Below are positions 36,154 through 46,875 of a stretch of 64,000 nucleotides of DNA, in pieces. How positions within the stretch are numbered: the first letter of the stretch is position 1; the number at the start of each line of letters is the position of its first letter. The stretch is from Stachybotrys elegans (lineage: Eukaryota > Ascomycota > Sordariomycetes > Hypocreales > Stachybotryaceae). Location: assembly GCA_020746835.1 (NCBI GenBank), contig JAGPNK010000010.1, positions 806,001-870,000 on the forward strand. Direction: 5' to 3'. Both the position numbers and the translations under genes were made by a program. The notes under the pieces were generated by a model. The model made no database searches. It was not told the origin of the DNA and was given only the letters and a program-made list of their open reading frames with translations.

Positions 36154-37116
36154 CAGTGCATAGGTAGTCAAGACACGTTAAACTGAGTGATCTGCGGGTA
36201 GGTGCTGGCTTGCAGGTTGAAGGTTAAGGGCGTGAAGAAATGATACTCAACAGAAATACAACCAATCACATCCCCCACCCTCAACCTCTGACACCAAAAC
36301 AATGACAAAACTGTAAATCTCCTCTCCCTCTCACGCTCATTTCCTTGGCGCCCGATACGGCAATTCCGAGTACCGGCGTCGTCGGATCCGACCCCTGAGA
36401 TGCGCGCGCATGCAAAGGGATGCAGGCTGGAGCTTTTGCTTCTAGAAGGCTCCAACCTGCCAGGGACCCCCCGCCTGCTTAAAAATCCAGGCTCGGAATA
36501 CAACCTCCCATCAGACTACCTCTCGTTAGCGGTATCTGCTAAGTTAATGTTAATTGCTAGTTGAATCGACGGCAACACCTCCCAACTTGGACTCACGGTT
36601 CTCCTATTGCAACGACACACTGCCTCGGAGGGGGGCAAACCTGGCCTGAGCGAAACCGTCATCCATCCATCCATCCATCAATTTGCTCCGCGTGGCGGCC
36701 TTTGCCCAGGCAACCTCATTCTTTGGTCCTGTCGCACCACAGTGAGCTGGCTATACACTACACAGCCGCACCACCGACAGTCACCTGTTTCATCCCGACA
36801 TCTCAACACCCGGCGCTCCGGTCCTTCTCCTCGTCCTCTTCCTCTTCTTCCTCTTCTCTTTGCTTTCACCAGCATCGTCAACCCGTAGCTCTTATCTACC
36901 TGGCTCTCGGATAGGATTGATTGATCGATTTGCTTGCCTGGTGCCCCGCAATCTCAGCCCAGCGCCGTCAGCTTCATCGTCTCCCAACTTTTTCCCTTTT
37001 TGATACGACATCCAGCGTTGCTGTTTGGCGTTTCTCATTACCGACACTCATCGCTGCATTGCTTCCATTTTGGCACCGCGCATATAATCTCAGACTCACC
37101 CTCAGTCTCACCCACC
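36154..37116. other. Intergenic region between HET gene and CHIP gene
   Basis: These 963 bp contain a CATC microsatellite (ATCCATCCATCC, about 36661-36679) and pyrimidine-rich CTTCCTCTTC stretches near 36830-36860, likely part of the CHIP promoter and leader. No gene is supported. Confidence 0.5.
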
Positions 37117-38078
37117 ATGGCCGCGCAGCTCAAGGAGCAAGGCAATGTTCTTTTTCGCAATGGCGACTATGCCGGCGCTGATAGCTTCTACTCCAAGGCG
37201 TAAGCTCCCTGTTCCTCAATTCCACATGATCCTCCTGCTAACATGCTCCACCCAAAGTATCGTCCTGGAACCAAAGAACCCAGCCCTCTACACCAACCGT
37301 GCCATGGCCCGCCTCAAGCTCCGCCAGTGGGAGGCCGTCATCGCAGACTGCCACAACTGCCTCGTCCTGGCCCCGGACAACATGAAGGCTCGCTACTATC
37401 TCGCCCAGGCCCAGCTCGAGATCAAGGACTTTGACGAGGCCGTCGCCAACGCCCTCGTGGCCCACCGCATCTGCGCCGACACCAACGACAAGAACCTCAA
37501 GCCCGTCACTGAGCTCGTCCTCCGCTGCAAGAAGGACCGCTGGGACGAGCGCGAGAAGCACCGCGTCCGCGAGGACCAGGGCCTCGAGCGCGAGCTCGCC
37601 GCTCTGCTGGCCATGGACCGCGACCAGGCCGTCGGCGATGTGGACAGTGAGCTCGAGCGCAAGACCATCCACGAGGAGTACGACGCCAAGCTGAAGCGTC
37701 TGGCCCACGTCTTTGAAAGAGCGCGCGCCGCCGATCAAAAGGAGCGCAAGGTCCCGCAATGGGCCATTGACGACATCAGCTTCGGCTTCATGGTTGACCC
37801 AGTCGTGGTAAGTCCCAACTTCTCGAGTCCCCTTCCCTTTCTTCACCCCAGCAAACGTCCGCCGCTCTTCATACTAACACCATATCCCTTTTCTCTCTCT
37901 TCAGACCAAGAATGGCAAGTCTTACGAGCGCTCAAGCCTCATCGATCACCTCCGTCGCAACCAGACAGACCCCCTGACCAGAGAGCACATGACCCCCGCC
38001 GATGTGCGGCCCAATCTCGCCCTCAAGGAGGCCTGCAACGAATTCCTAGAGACCAACGGTTGGGCCGCAGACTGGTAG
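37117..38078 (+). CDS. CHIP/STUB1-like E3 ubiquitin ligase (TPR and U-box)
   Basis: Three exons, 37117-37199, 37258-37807 and 37905-38078, encode 268 aa. The start in CCCACCATGG gives MAAQLKEQGNVLFRNGDYAGADSFYSKAI, the first of three TPR repeats covering about 1-110 (then PALYTNRAMARLKLRQWEAVIADC and MKARYYLAQAQLEIKDFDEAVANA). A charged helical linker (about 125-190) leads to a U-box at about 195-260: DISFGFMVDPVVTKNGKSYERSSL, DPLTREHMTPADVRPNLALKEAC, ending ETNGWAADW. This domain order is that of animal CHIP, in which TPRs dock on the EEVD tails of Hsp70/Hsp90 and the U-box recruits an E2 to ubiquitinate chaperone clients. Budding yeast lacks it but filamentous fungi have it, as far as I know. 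The role is inferred from architecture. Confidence 0.92.
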
Positions 38079-38636
38079 GAGACCGCGCGCCAGCACGGAG
38101 CTCGTTCGCCTTCTTTTTTTTCTTCCCCTTTTGTTTTTGTCCGCTCAGCAGGGCGCGTGTCGCCCCTCCTCTTCTTCTTCCTGTTTGAGCATTTGTTATG
38201 CAGCATTTACACCTGAGACGGCGTTGAATGGCGTGGGATCCCCGTTTCTCTTTATCGAAGCATTCCTTGGTATCAGCGGGCGTTTGGACATGCATGTTCT
38301 GGAAGTGGGATGCGAATACATTGGGATGTTGATACTATGATATATACCCTCTTGACCTCGGCGAATTCAACGACCTGCGCTCAACCGTACGGCATGTCCA
38401 TGTTACCTTAATACTATATGCAATTCGTCATCGTATATTGCCCAGTGCATGGTGGGCGCACTACACTGTACCGGTGCCAAACATCCACCCTCCACGTACA
38501 CACGGGCCTTTTCCATCCAATCCCTTCTATACCAGAGTAGAACCTGCTCATACATCCGCGGCCAAGTGCGTACTTCCCATGTAACGCCGTCGCTGTGGGG
38601 TAAAACAAAAATTTGACAATACGTAACGGTCCAGCC
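38079..38636. other. Convergent 3' intergenic region
   Basis: These 558 bp separate the stops of the CHIP gene (+) and the NIPA-like gene (-). An uninterrupted minus-strand frame reads from 38414 into the NIPA gene, but it is out of the family frame and is considered 3' sequence. A T-rich CTTTTTTTTC run follows the CHIP stop. Confidence 0.45.
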
Positions 38637-40488
38637 TCAAATAAGAGCATCATCGCCACCGCCTGGGGGCTTCGGCTTCGGGGGCTGATCGGGTTCCTTG
38701 ACGAGACCGACGCGTTCTTCCTCGGAAGCACCTGGTTCTCGCCGGAACACCTTTTGGAAGGAGAATTGTCGTCGCGCAGAATGAGGAGGGGCAGCGGTGG
38801 TACTTCATCGGGGCTTGGGCTTCGTGGCGAAAGAAGCTCACTCTCCTTATCGTGAGCAGGTTCGTCGTGATGCTTGGCATTGTACCGTCGATAGGATGAA
38901 TCTTCTCTATGCCTGCTACGCAAATCGTCGTGAGATATCGTGATGCTCGTCATCGGTACCGGCGGCAGCGGCCTGCCCCCTCGACTGGGAGGGCCTACTG
39001 TATAGGTTGGCATTGTGGCATTGGTACGAGACCGCGCTCTTCTCGAGCCCACGATGCTAGAGAAGATGGTACTGCGATCGTTGTCGTCGTCTTCCTCCTC
39101 CTCGTAGTCATCCGGGAAATGCGACATGCCCAGAGGCGGGTGCGCCGGCGGATGAGGCGTTTGGTGGCGTGAAGGTGTATGGGCGGGAACCGGGTGTGGG
39201 GAGGCCGTCGCAGGACGTATTCTCTGGCTGCCGGCGGTACTAGTAGTAAAAGTCCGCCGTCTCCGGAGTCCGTCCCACTCGTACTGGACCTGGTTATCTT
39301 CGCCGATGGGCTCCATGGCCTCCATCATCTTCTCCTCGTGCAGGCGGCGCAGTTCGGCAGCTTCCATCTTATCTCTTGCACGCGAGAGACGCCGGACGAT
39401 GGCAGCAGTACCTCGGATAGCGTCGGCCTTGGGTTCCGTCTCGGGCTGCTCCTGCTCGGCAATGGTGTGAATCTGGTCCAAATCACCGGTGAATATGGCA
39501 GTGTCGGGCACATCCTTTGCGGATTTCGAAAGCTGCAGCAGCACCACGCCTGAGCAGATGGTGAAGAAGCCGAGAACGATGGTGACGATGGACTGCGGAG
39601 TTCCTCTGAAACCTTGAAACAAGATGGCCGATGTGATGATGGTGGTGCTCGTGAAGTAGACGTAGTAGGTGGGTGTGACGAGGGCTGCGTTGAAGATGTT
39701 GAGGGCTTTCTAAACGCAGGGTCAGCAGGTACGGGCCAAGCTCTAGGAGGAATACCAACGTTGAGGTAAACAATCTCGGTCAGCAGGGTAATGATGACAA
39801 AGACGAGGAGAACCCAAAGAAACCATTCTCTGTACTGAGGCTCGCCCCCAATCCAGGCGATGATGCCAGCTCCGAGTCCCTGAGTAGCCACCACGCTCAA
39901 GCCACCAACCCAGCTGCATATGGAGATGTAGACAAACATGTTCTTGTTGCCCCACCTGGGTCCGGCGTAGAAGGCAGTGATGAAGGAGCCAACAATAATG
40001 ACGCCGGCGTAGGAGAGGAAGCCAGGGGCAATAACGAAGTGCTGCATTTCCTGGATGTTTCGGACGGAGGATTCGGCGGGCGCATTCATGACAATGACAA
40101 CAGAGCCTACGATGCAAAGGAAGCAAGCCACCTTGCCGACCATGCTGAGGCGCTCCTTGAGGAAGATGGCCGAGAGGATTGTTGTTATGACGACGGACAG
40201 GGCGCCCAAGGGGGTGACGAGGATGGCGTCGACAAAGGCGTAGGCGACAAAGTTGCAGATCTCGCCGAGGATCATGAGCAGCATGCCTCCCCACCAGTAG
40301 CTGTTCTTGAGGTAGCCATAGCCCTCGCCGGCGACCTCGTTGTATTTTTCGTTGGCCTTGAGCAGGCCGACCTTCTTGAGGACGAAGGAGATTCCAATAA
40401 AGACGCCGGAGCCGACGGCCAGGCCAATGCCCACGGGCATGTAGAAGGCCGGCCGCTCGCGGGGCGCGCCGTCGCCAGCAAAACTCAT
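38637..40488 (-). CDS. NIPA-like magnesium transporter (DUF803 family)
   Basis: Modelled with three minus-strand exons, 40488-39760, 39709-38886 and 38802-38637, for 572 aa. Nine hydrophobic segments cover about 17-330, with the NIPA motifs GIGLAVGSGVFIGISFVLKKVGL, YLKNSYWWGGMLLMILGEICNFVAYAF, LVTPLGALSVVITTILSAIFLKE and YLN-KALNIFNAALVTPTYYVYFT across the first splice (donor GTTGGT). The cytosolic tail is long and disordered with an Asp/Glu run. The C-terminus is uncertain: the frame with RRQFSFQKVFRREPG and VGLVKEPDQPPKPKPPGGG, which has the look of the family's tail, is shifted relative to the preceding SPRSPSPDEVPPLPLL. An 83-bp intron (donor GTACAA) repairs it; a real frameshift is the alternative. 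Family members carry Mg2+ across membranes. Confidence 0.85.
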
Positions 40489-42575
40489 TGTATCGGGAGT
40501 GGGAGCGACGGCAGGTTACATGGGATGTCGGTCGGTTGCACGGGAACGGGAGGGAGGCGCCGCAGGTCGACGCGGATCAGCCGATGCTCTTCTGCCGCAT
40601 ATATCGGTGTGGTCGAGTGAGGGAGATGGCGTTGAGGGGGGTGAGCAAAGAATCGGAGGACACAAGGGGAAAAAACAAGAAACGAGAAAAGTAGCAAGAT
40701 TGGAAACAAGAGTGAAGAAGGGATGGGAAGCTAAGAAACGGCAGCCAGATCCCCCTAGGTGGGAGCCAAGCCAACTTGGAATCCCTGCAGGCGACCAGGG
40801 CTATTCCAGACGGCTGACCTCACAGCGACAAGTTGGGGACAAGCGCGCGCAGTGTGTGTGCGTGTGTGGGTGGGTGGATGGTGGATGGTGGAAGCATGGG
40901 CGAAAGTGCATGCATGCAGGATTGTGGACAAACGGAGGCAAATGAAACGAAGGGCCGCATGCGATTGATAGGATGGGAGGAGAGGGTATTGGGGTGGTGG
41001 TGTTGTTGTTGTTGTTGTTGGTGGTCAATGTGCCTTTTCTTTTCCCAGCTTGGGGGCTGTTCCGGCCTAGTGCTGGCGGGTAGCAAGCGCTACGCACGCC
41101 TCGTTGCCGCTATGAAAAACAAGAGGTAAAACGTAGATGGTCGAGATGCCGCGAGCCCCACTGGTTACGTTCCCGATGCATCACCAAGGCCAAGCCCATG
41201 TCTTCTCCTGTCCATCTACACTCGCCTTTGTGCCTGGGTTTCCATTGGCACCTGATCTGTGCAAATGTGTGAAAGGAGTAGGCGCGGGGGCTGCACGCAA
41301 CAGTGGAGCTTGGTGCATCCATCAGCTCGTCAGCTTGTGGCTGGTCGAGACTCTTTCTAGAGCTTCCCACCTTTGTTGCTAGCCTGCTGCTGCACTGCCT
41401 GGCTGAATTACGCACGCACCCGCCACGCTGGAGGGGAAACATGTAAGTTGCGATTCGGCCTCGGTGGCTGCTCACGTTGAAGCCGTTGCGCTTCTGTCAG
41501 ACGCGCCATGTGCCGTATGCCGCTGGCTGGTTCATCATGTTAGAGTGACGCCATTACAAGGTGAGGCCCGATAAGCTTATCAGCACCCTCTCCATGCACC
41601 GATCGGGAAGGACACGAGCGCCGCCATGGCAACCCGAGCCAGCCCTCGGTTTCACAAATTTCTCAACAAGACAATGCTGAGGAGCATGCCAGCCAACAGC
41701 CTTGTCATGTCGCAGAAAATTCATAATTAAAGTTATTTTTACCAGCCTTTTCTTTCATTCAGTCATTCTTTCATTCAGTGTCCCTTTCTTTCTTTTCCTA
41801 TACCCCTTACCTGCTGCATCGCTGCATATTGTCTCCTAATTGACTAGCAACCAACAACGTCACGCTGCAGATTCCCTTCGCAGCCATCAGTCGGCAACTC
41901 GTCATGGACTTTAAACCTGGCTATTCCCCCAATCGATGTGGTGCGCCAGTCTAGAAACGGCAAATCATCATCTCATCCTGTTCTGATGGGAAATTGCCGC
42001 CTGGGAGAAGCCTGGTCTATGCAATGACGTAGATGCATTGGCGGGGCCACTCCACGAACATCACCTACCCTGTACCCCTCACCCGTCTGTAGACGACAGT
42101 ATTCAAACAGAAGGCTGATGATGCAGGGGCTAACGGCGTATTCTTATTGCTAATAAAAGCGTGGATGAGACCTTCTAAGTGGTAGGTACTGAGCCAGACA
42201 GGTATCGTAAGCCTTAATCATGAACCTGCAGAACGCCACCATAGCCATTGAAGCTACGCCTCACTATTTTTGTTAGCACAGGCGAATTCGATCTTTAACA
42301 ACCAAGGCTCCCAACTCTGCTTACCCCCTTTGCAAAATTAGTGTTCATATATAGTATATTCGTGTAAGCATGGCAAGATTTTAAGGTCTGCTAATCGGTA
42401 GCTTGAGAATAAAGTATCGAGGTGCAGTTAGTCACATGCCGACGGTTCCATTCCGAACCGCGCATGAACACCCTACCCGGGACTCCTACATTAAACTGAA
42501 GAGCGGGGCAGTATCCTTACTGCTTTGAACATCTACAACAATGCTGCCATTGAAGATATTACCACAGCGCACACA
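40489..42575. other. Gene-free region upstream of NIPA and the unrecognised ORF
   Basis: This 2.1-kb stretch between divergent genes holds simple repeats: GTGTGTGCGTGTGTGGG with GGTGGATGGTGGATGG at about 40850-40892, and a GTT array at about 40998-41019. ORFs here mirror these repeats. A T/C-rich area with TTCTTTCATTCAGT repeated lies at about 41750-41785. No gene is supported. Confidence 0.5.
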
Positions 42576-43349
42576 ATGCCTCCGCGGAACCATTCTCACA
42601 ATGATGCTTCGACAGAGAGCTGCGGGAATACCATCGCTGTCGCCGCTGACCCCTTTGGTGAGGGGTGTTTGGATGACAACAATGACGTAACCGCCACGCT
42701 TCCATCAGTCGACCCGACACCCAAGCAGCCGACAGAAAATAGGAATCGGTCTAGACGACAGTGGTCGAAGATTATTACTGGGTCACTCGAGGTTGTGGGA
42801 GAACCTCAAAGTAAAGGGCGCAAGCGCAATAATGAAACATCACTGGTCAAGAATGTGATGGAGGATGTGGACGAGAATGCTCAAACTGAGTCACGGCTGC
42901 CCGACTCCCAGCCAAAAGGGTCACAAGCTGTGAAATCACTGGTTTCATCATCAAAACTACAGAGAAAGCGGATCGCTTCAGGCTCGGGCTTACCACCCCC
43001 AAAGAGACGAGAAGTCGTAGATTCTAGCAGCAGCAACGGCGAGACAAGGGCAGAACTGGCAACATATGGCACGAACAGCTACCAGAGATACAGGGCCATG
43101 AACCGGCCAATGCCAATACCAGTGGATATCCCAGGTGCTTACGCAGTCCGTGCCGCGATTGCAAACTGCAGGCGCACGTTTGGGCTCTCGGGTTTCGAGT
43201 TGTTAAAATTTGGACTGGCAATGAAAGATCCAATGAACGCGGTGTTATGGAATGCCATGGAAGGTGACATAGAGGCCAAAAAATGTATGTTACGGCGATT
43301 GCTGGTGTCGATACCTAAGCCTCACAGACCACACCATACTAAGGTATGA
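42576..43349 (+). CDS. Unrecognised protein, possibly lineage-specific
   Basis: An ORF of 257 aa from ATG at 42576 (MPPRNHSHNDASTES); the frame stays open 17 codons further but without an ATG. The first 160 residues are polar and disorder-like with basic clusters suited to nuclear import (SKGRKRNN, LQRKR, PPKRRE). Residues about 185-255 look folded: RYRAMNRPMPIPVDIPGAYAVRAAIANCRR, then FGLSGFELLKFGLAMKDPMNAVLWNAMEGD and EAKKCMLRRLL. I know no family with this. The length, composition shift and amphipathic C-terminus support a real gene; the lower G+C and lack of similarity leave doubt. Its 3' end lies 539 bp before dihydroorotate dehydrogenase. Confidence 0.5.
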   Translation: MPPRNHSHNDASTESCGNTIAVAADPFGEGCLDDNNDVTATLPSVDPTPKQPTENRNRSRRQWSKIITGSLEVVGEPQSKGRKRNNETSLVKNVMEDVDENAQTESRLPDSQPKGSQAVKSLVSSSKLQRKRIASGSGLPPPKRREVVDSSSSNGETRAELATYGTNSYQRYRAMNRPMPIPVDIPGAYAVRAAIANCRRTFGLSGFELLKFGLAMKDPMNAVLWNAMEGDIEAKKCMLRRLLVSIPKPHRPHHTKV

Positions 43350-43888
43350 ATATACGACTGGGCACAGTAATTTCCACGGTAACCAGCACATCTGCATGTT
43401 TATTTGCGACACCCATAGATAGAAACAGAGTGAACCGCGATACCGAGACCCTTCCAGTAGCGCGTCTTTTTCCCTTGAAAAAACAAGAAGCTCTAATACC
43501 CGTTCAACTCAAATCCTCCTTTGATCTCGTCTGCGAATATCTCCGTGTCTGTGACGCGAGCCCTTCCCCAGATCCTCGGCCAATTCCATAAAAGTCAGGC
43601 GACAGAGTGCAATCATGACCTGAGGTTTGACTGGTATCCATGCAACCAGCATACATTCTCATTTGGACGTCTTCCTCAATACGTCGTAGAAGAGATGAAG
43701 ATGAAGTTGGGATTGGGACGAGAATGCCCCACAAACAGGACTTCAGGGTGGATAAAAATGGGGCCGATGTCCTGGTTCCTGAACGTCGACTTACGCCCCA
43801 TCGGGATTTTCGAACCTCAGACCACACACTCTCTCTCTCATCAATTGACAGCCATTGGGCGCCAGCAAGGCCTGATACACCACACCAC
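43350..43888. other. Upstream region of dihydroorotate dehydrogenase
   Basis: These 539 bp separate the unrecognised ORF from the start of DHODH. The DHODH frame stays open upstream to 43640, but the extra residues are unlike a presequence, so this is taken as promoter and leader. Confidence 0.45.
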
Positions 43889-45298
43889 ATGCCAGCCTTG
43901 TTCGTGCGGGCCAGGACGGCCCCGGCCGCCCGGTCTCTCACGGCCTCGCCCCTCCGCGCTGCCGTTCCGCGACCGGCATTCCAGGCTCGCGCGTCACGAC
44001 GCCATGCTTCCACCTCGTCCTCTGGCGGTGGCTCGGCGAGGACCATTGCCTACGGCGGAGCTCTCGCTGTCTCTCTGTATGCCGGCTATCTCTACTTGAC
44101 CGATACGCGAGCTTCCGTTCATCGGTGGCTGGTCCCGCCGATGCTCCGCCTCATCTATCCGGACGCCGAGGATGCCCACCATGCTGGAACTGCCACGATG
44201 AAGCTCCTATACGACCTCAACCTCCACCCCAGGGAACGCGACGACTCTCTCAACGGTTCTGAGCTAGCGGTCACTGTTTTTGGAACCACTCTGAGCAGCC
44301 CCATTGCCATCTCAGCTGGACTTGACAAGCACGCCGAGATCCCCGATGCTCTCTTCGCCCTGGGTGCAGGCATCGTCGAGGTGGGCGGCTGCACACCACT
44401 CCCACAGGATGGCAACCCGAGGCCGCGCGTCTTTCGCATCCCATCCCTCGATGGCATGATCAACCGATACGGCCTCAACTCCTATGGAGCAGACAGCATG
44501 GCTGTCCGCCTTCGTGACCGCCTGCGCAGGTTCGCCAAGTCTCTGGGTGTGACTGAAGACGAGGTTCTCAACGGGGCAGCTGGCGTGCCTCCGGGAAGCC
44601 TGCACCAAGGACGACTGCTGGCTGTGCAGATCGCCAAGAACAAGGATACGGATGAGCGTGATCACAAGGCCGTCGCAAAGGACTACGTGTACTGCGTGCA
44701 GCGACTGGCCCGCTATGCAGACATTCTCGTCGTCAACGTCAGCAGCCCCAACACACCCGGCTTGCGCGATCTACAGGCAGTCGAGCCGTTGACGCGGCTG
44801 TTGAGTGCCGTCGTGGACGAGGCCGCCAAGACGGACAGGAAGCACCGCCCCAAGGTCATGGTCAAGGTGTCTCCGGACGAGAACCAGGATGAGCAGATGG
44901 AGGGCATCGTGGAGGCGGTCCACAGGAGCGGTGTGGACGGCCTTATCGTGGGCAACACGACCAAGCACCGGGCCGGTATGAATCCCAAAGACATCCCCTT
45001 GACCGCCAAGGAGCAAAAGGCCATGACGGAAACCGGGGGCTACTCAGGACCGGCCATGTATGCCACCACGGTGGACCTGGTCAACCGGTACAGCAAGATG
45101 ATGAACGCGTACTCGGTCAAGGGCAGCAGCGGCGAGCCCAAGGTCATCTTCGCAACCGGCGGCATCACCAACGGGGAGCAAGCGCTCGAGGTGCTCAACA
45201 AAGGTGCGAGCGTGGCTATGGTGTACACGGGGCTGACGTACGGCGGGGCCGGGACGATTACGAGGATTAAGAGCGAGATGAAGAAGAGACTGGCGTAG
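43889..45298 (+). CDS. Class 2 (mitochondrial) dihydroorotate dehydrogenase
   Basis: A single exon of 469 aa starting MPALFVRARTAPAARS; this start gives a proper Arg/Ser/Ala presequence (1 to about 45) followed by a single membrane span at about 53-71 (IAYGGALAVSLYAGYLYLT), the arrangement that anchors class 2 enzymes at the inner membrane facing ubiquinone. The barrel domain has FGTTLSSPIAISAGLDKHAEIPDALFALG, PRVFRIPSLDGMINRYGLNSYG, VVNVSSPNTPGLRDLQ (with the class 2 catalytic Ser), PKVMVKVSPDE, VDGLIVGNTT and a late IFATGGITNGEQALE and MVYTGLTYGGAG for FMN phosphate binding. It oxidises dihydroorotate to orotate in pyrimidine synthesis, passing electrons to ubiquinone. No intron is needed. 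Confidence 0.95.
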   Translation: MPALFVRARTAPAARSLTASPLRAAVPRPAFQARASRRHASTSSSGGGSARTIAYGGALAVSLYAGYLYLTDTRASVHRWLVPPMLRLIYPDAEDAHHAGTATMKLLYDLNLHPRERDDSLNGSELAVTVFGTTLSSPIAISAGLDKHAEIPDALFALGAGIVEVGGCTPLPQDGNPRPRVFRIPSLDGMINRYGLNSYGADSMAVRLRDRLRRFAKSLGVTEDEVLNGAAGVPPGSLHQGRLLAVQIAKNKDTDERDHKAVAKDYVYCVQRLARYADILVVNVSSPNTPGLRDLQAVEPLTRLLSAVVDEAAKTDRKHRPKVMVKVSPDENQDEQMEGIVEAVHRSGVDGLIVGNTTKHRAGMNPKDIPLTAKEQKAMTETGGYSGPAMYATTVDLVNRYSKMMNAYSVKGSSGEPKVIFATGGITNGEQALEVLNKGASVAMVYTGLTYGGAGTITRIKSEMKKRLA

Positions 45299-46875
45299 GT
45301 GGTGTCTGCGTGTGCGCGCGCATGCGTGCGCAGCAGGAGGGGCTGGTGATGTGCATTGTTTCACACATATGCCCTGTACAGCATGTACGAGTCACTTACT
45401 CTGACAAAATTGTATCCTGATTCCCTACCTCGATGTGCCAATCCAATGAGCCTTCATGCTGGAAAAAGAGAGAGAAGTGATCGGCTTGAGTCTGCCTCGC
45501 CAAGCGTGGACCAAAGATGAATACGGGATGGGGGATGAGAATTGAGACACACCAGCCAGCCCTGCGTCTCCTTCTGTCGACGTAACCCATTGTGGCTTTC
45601 AGACATGGCCGGCAACCGACGCCGGGATGAAACGGAGGAGTTCGGAACGACTATAGGCGAAAGAGAGGAATACGTTACTATGTCCCATCTATCTGGTGGG
45701 ACTCGGGGGAGGACGATCCAAATGCATCAGCTGGCTCTATGAATAGAATCCATGCTCTATGCCCTTTGAGGGGGCTGACGAGGATGAGAAAATTGCATGT
45801 CAATGGGCCGCTATTCGATGCCGGATGCTTCTTGGCAAAGTCTCACAGCCTCAAAGCATCATTGTGTCTCGAAGATGGAGACACGGGAACTGCAGACAGA
45901 CAGACAGACAGCAAAGGTACTCCCCCCGCCGCCGGTTTTCGGCCAAGGTCCGAAGCCGTGGATAGCCAAGAGAAATCCAGCCCAAAGCTTGACCTGAACG
46001 CGTGTTGCGTCGCAGCCCATCCCCACTTGGTGCTACCAACATTTTGTCCCCATCATTGGCAAGCCTCATTGAGGATCAATGATGCTGTCATGCCCAATTA
46101 AAAAAGCAAGTGGGAGAAAAAAAAAAAACACTGCCACCCCAACTTCTTTCCCCCTCTCCATGTCTTGTCCCGTCCCGCGGGAAAAGACACCGGGGATATC
46201 CATAGGTGGTGGAGCCATTGTGTGGAGGGAGGACAAAGGTCGTTATTTCGGCAGATGCCATGGCTCTTCCATAGAGAAGCTTCAATGCCCTGCCCGGGGA
46301 AAGGCCTTCTCCCCCTACCCACACGCTACTCGCTGCATGGCTGCGCTGTCAGACGTTTCACGTCTAGCCCGATGTATTTTTGTCTTGCAACGAAACACAA
46401 CCATGGACGGGGGAAAAGTGCACAGATGCTGCGGCCGTTACGTAGGCATTGGCAAGTCGTCTGACCCCTCTAAATCAATCAATAAATGCTTTGAGGCCTG
46501 TGGTCGCGCTCCTTGGCATCATCCACCACGTCATGGGTTGGGCTTCGCGTGCATTGACGAATGCCGAGAGATTAAGCTCGATACTTACCCGAATCGCGGG
46601 GGGACACTAAGCCCCCTTGTCTCTTGACTCGACAATGGCCAAGCAGCACAGCTGGAGATCGTCCCCGGTGTCAAGGATGAGAAAGAACCTTGGAAGGCTT
46701 AAGCTTCCTTCATCCGTGAGACGGGACGGGAAGCATAAATACCCCCTGCCCGGCCCCGGCTCTGAGTCTGCTTTCATCTCATCATTCGCATTCAAGCAGT
46801 TTGTGTAAACCGTCCAAAGTCCAAGCATTCACTCACCTCTCGCTCTATCACATCACCTTCGTTGAAGCCCAAAAT
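45299..46875. other. Gene-free region between DHODH and the GPI-anchored protein
   Basis: These 1.6 kb contain an alternating purine-pyrimidine stretch (GTGTGCGCGCGCATGCGTGCGC, about 45309-45330), a CAGA microsatellite (45893-45912) and a poly-A run near 46117. ORFs on both strands overlap and lack similarity. An ATAAATA box occurs at about 46735, about 140 bp before the next ATG. Confidence 0.5.
46735..46741 (+). promoter_or_regulatory. TATA-like box of the GPI-anchored protein gene
   Basis: ATAAATA lies about 140 bp upstream of the ATG at 46876, followed by a CT-rich leader. Assigned from position and sequence only. Confidence 0.35.

Noticed and set aside
43640..43888. Upstream extension of the DHODH ORF by 83 codons
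   Set aside because: It includes acidic residues unlike a mitochondrial presequence; the ATG at 43889 gives a proper presequence and membrane span.
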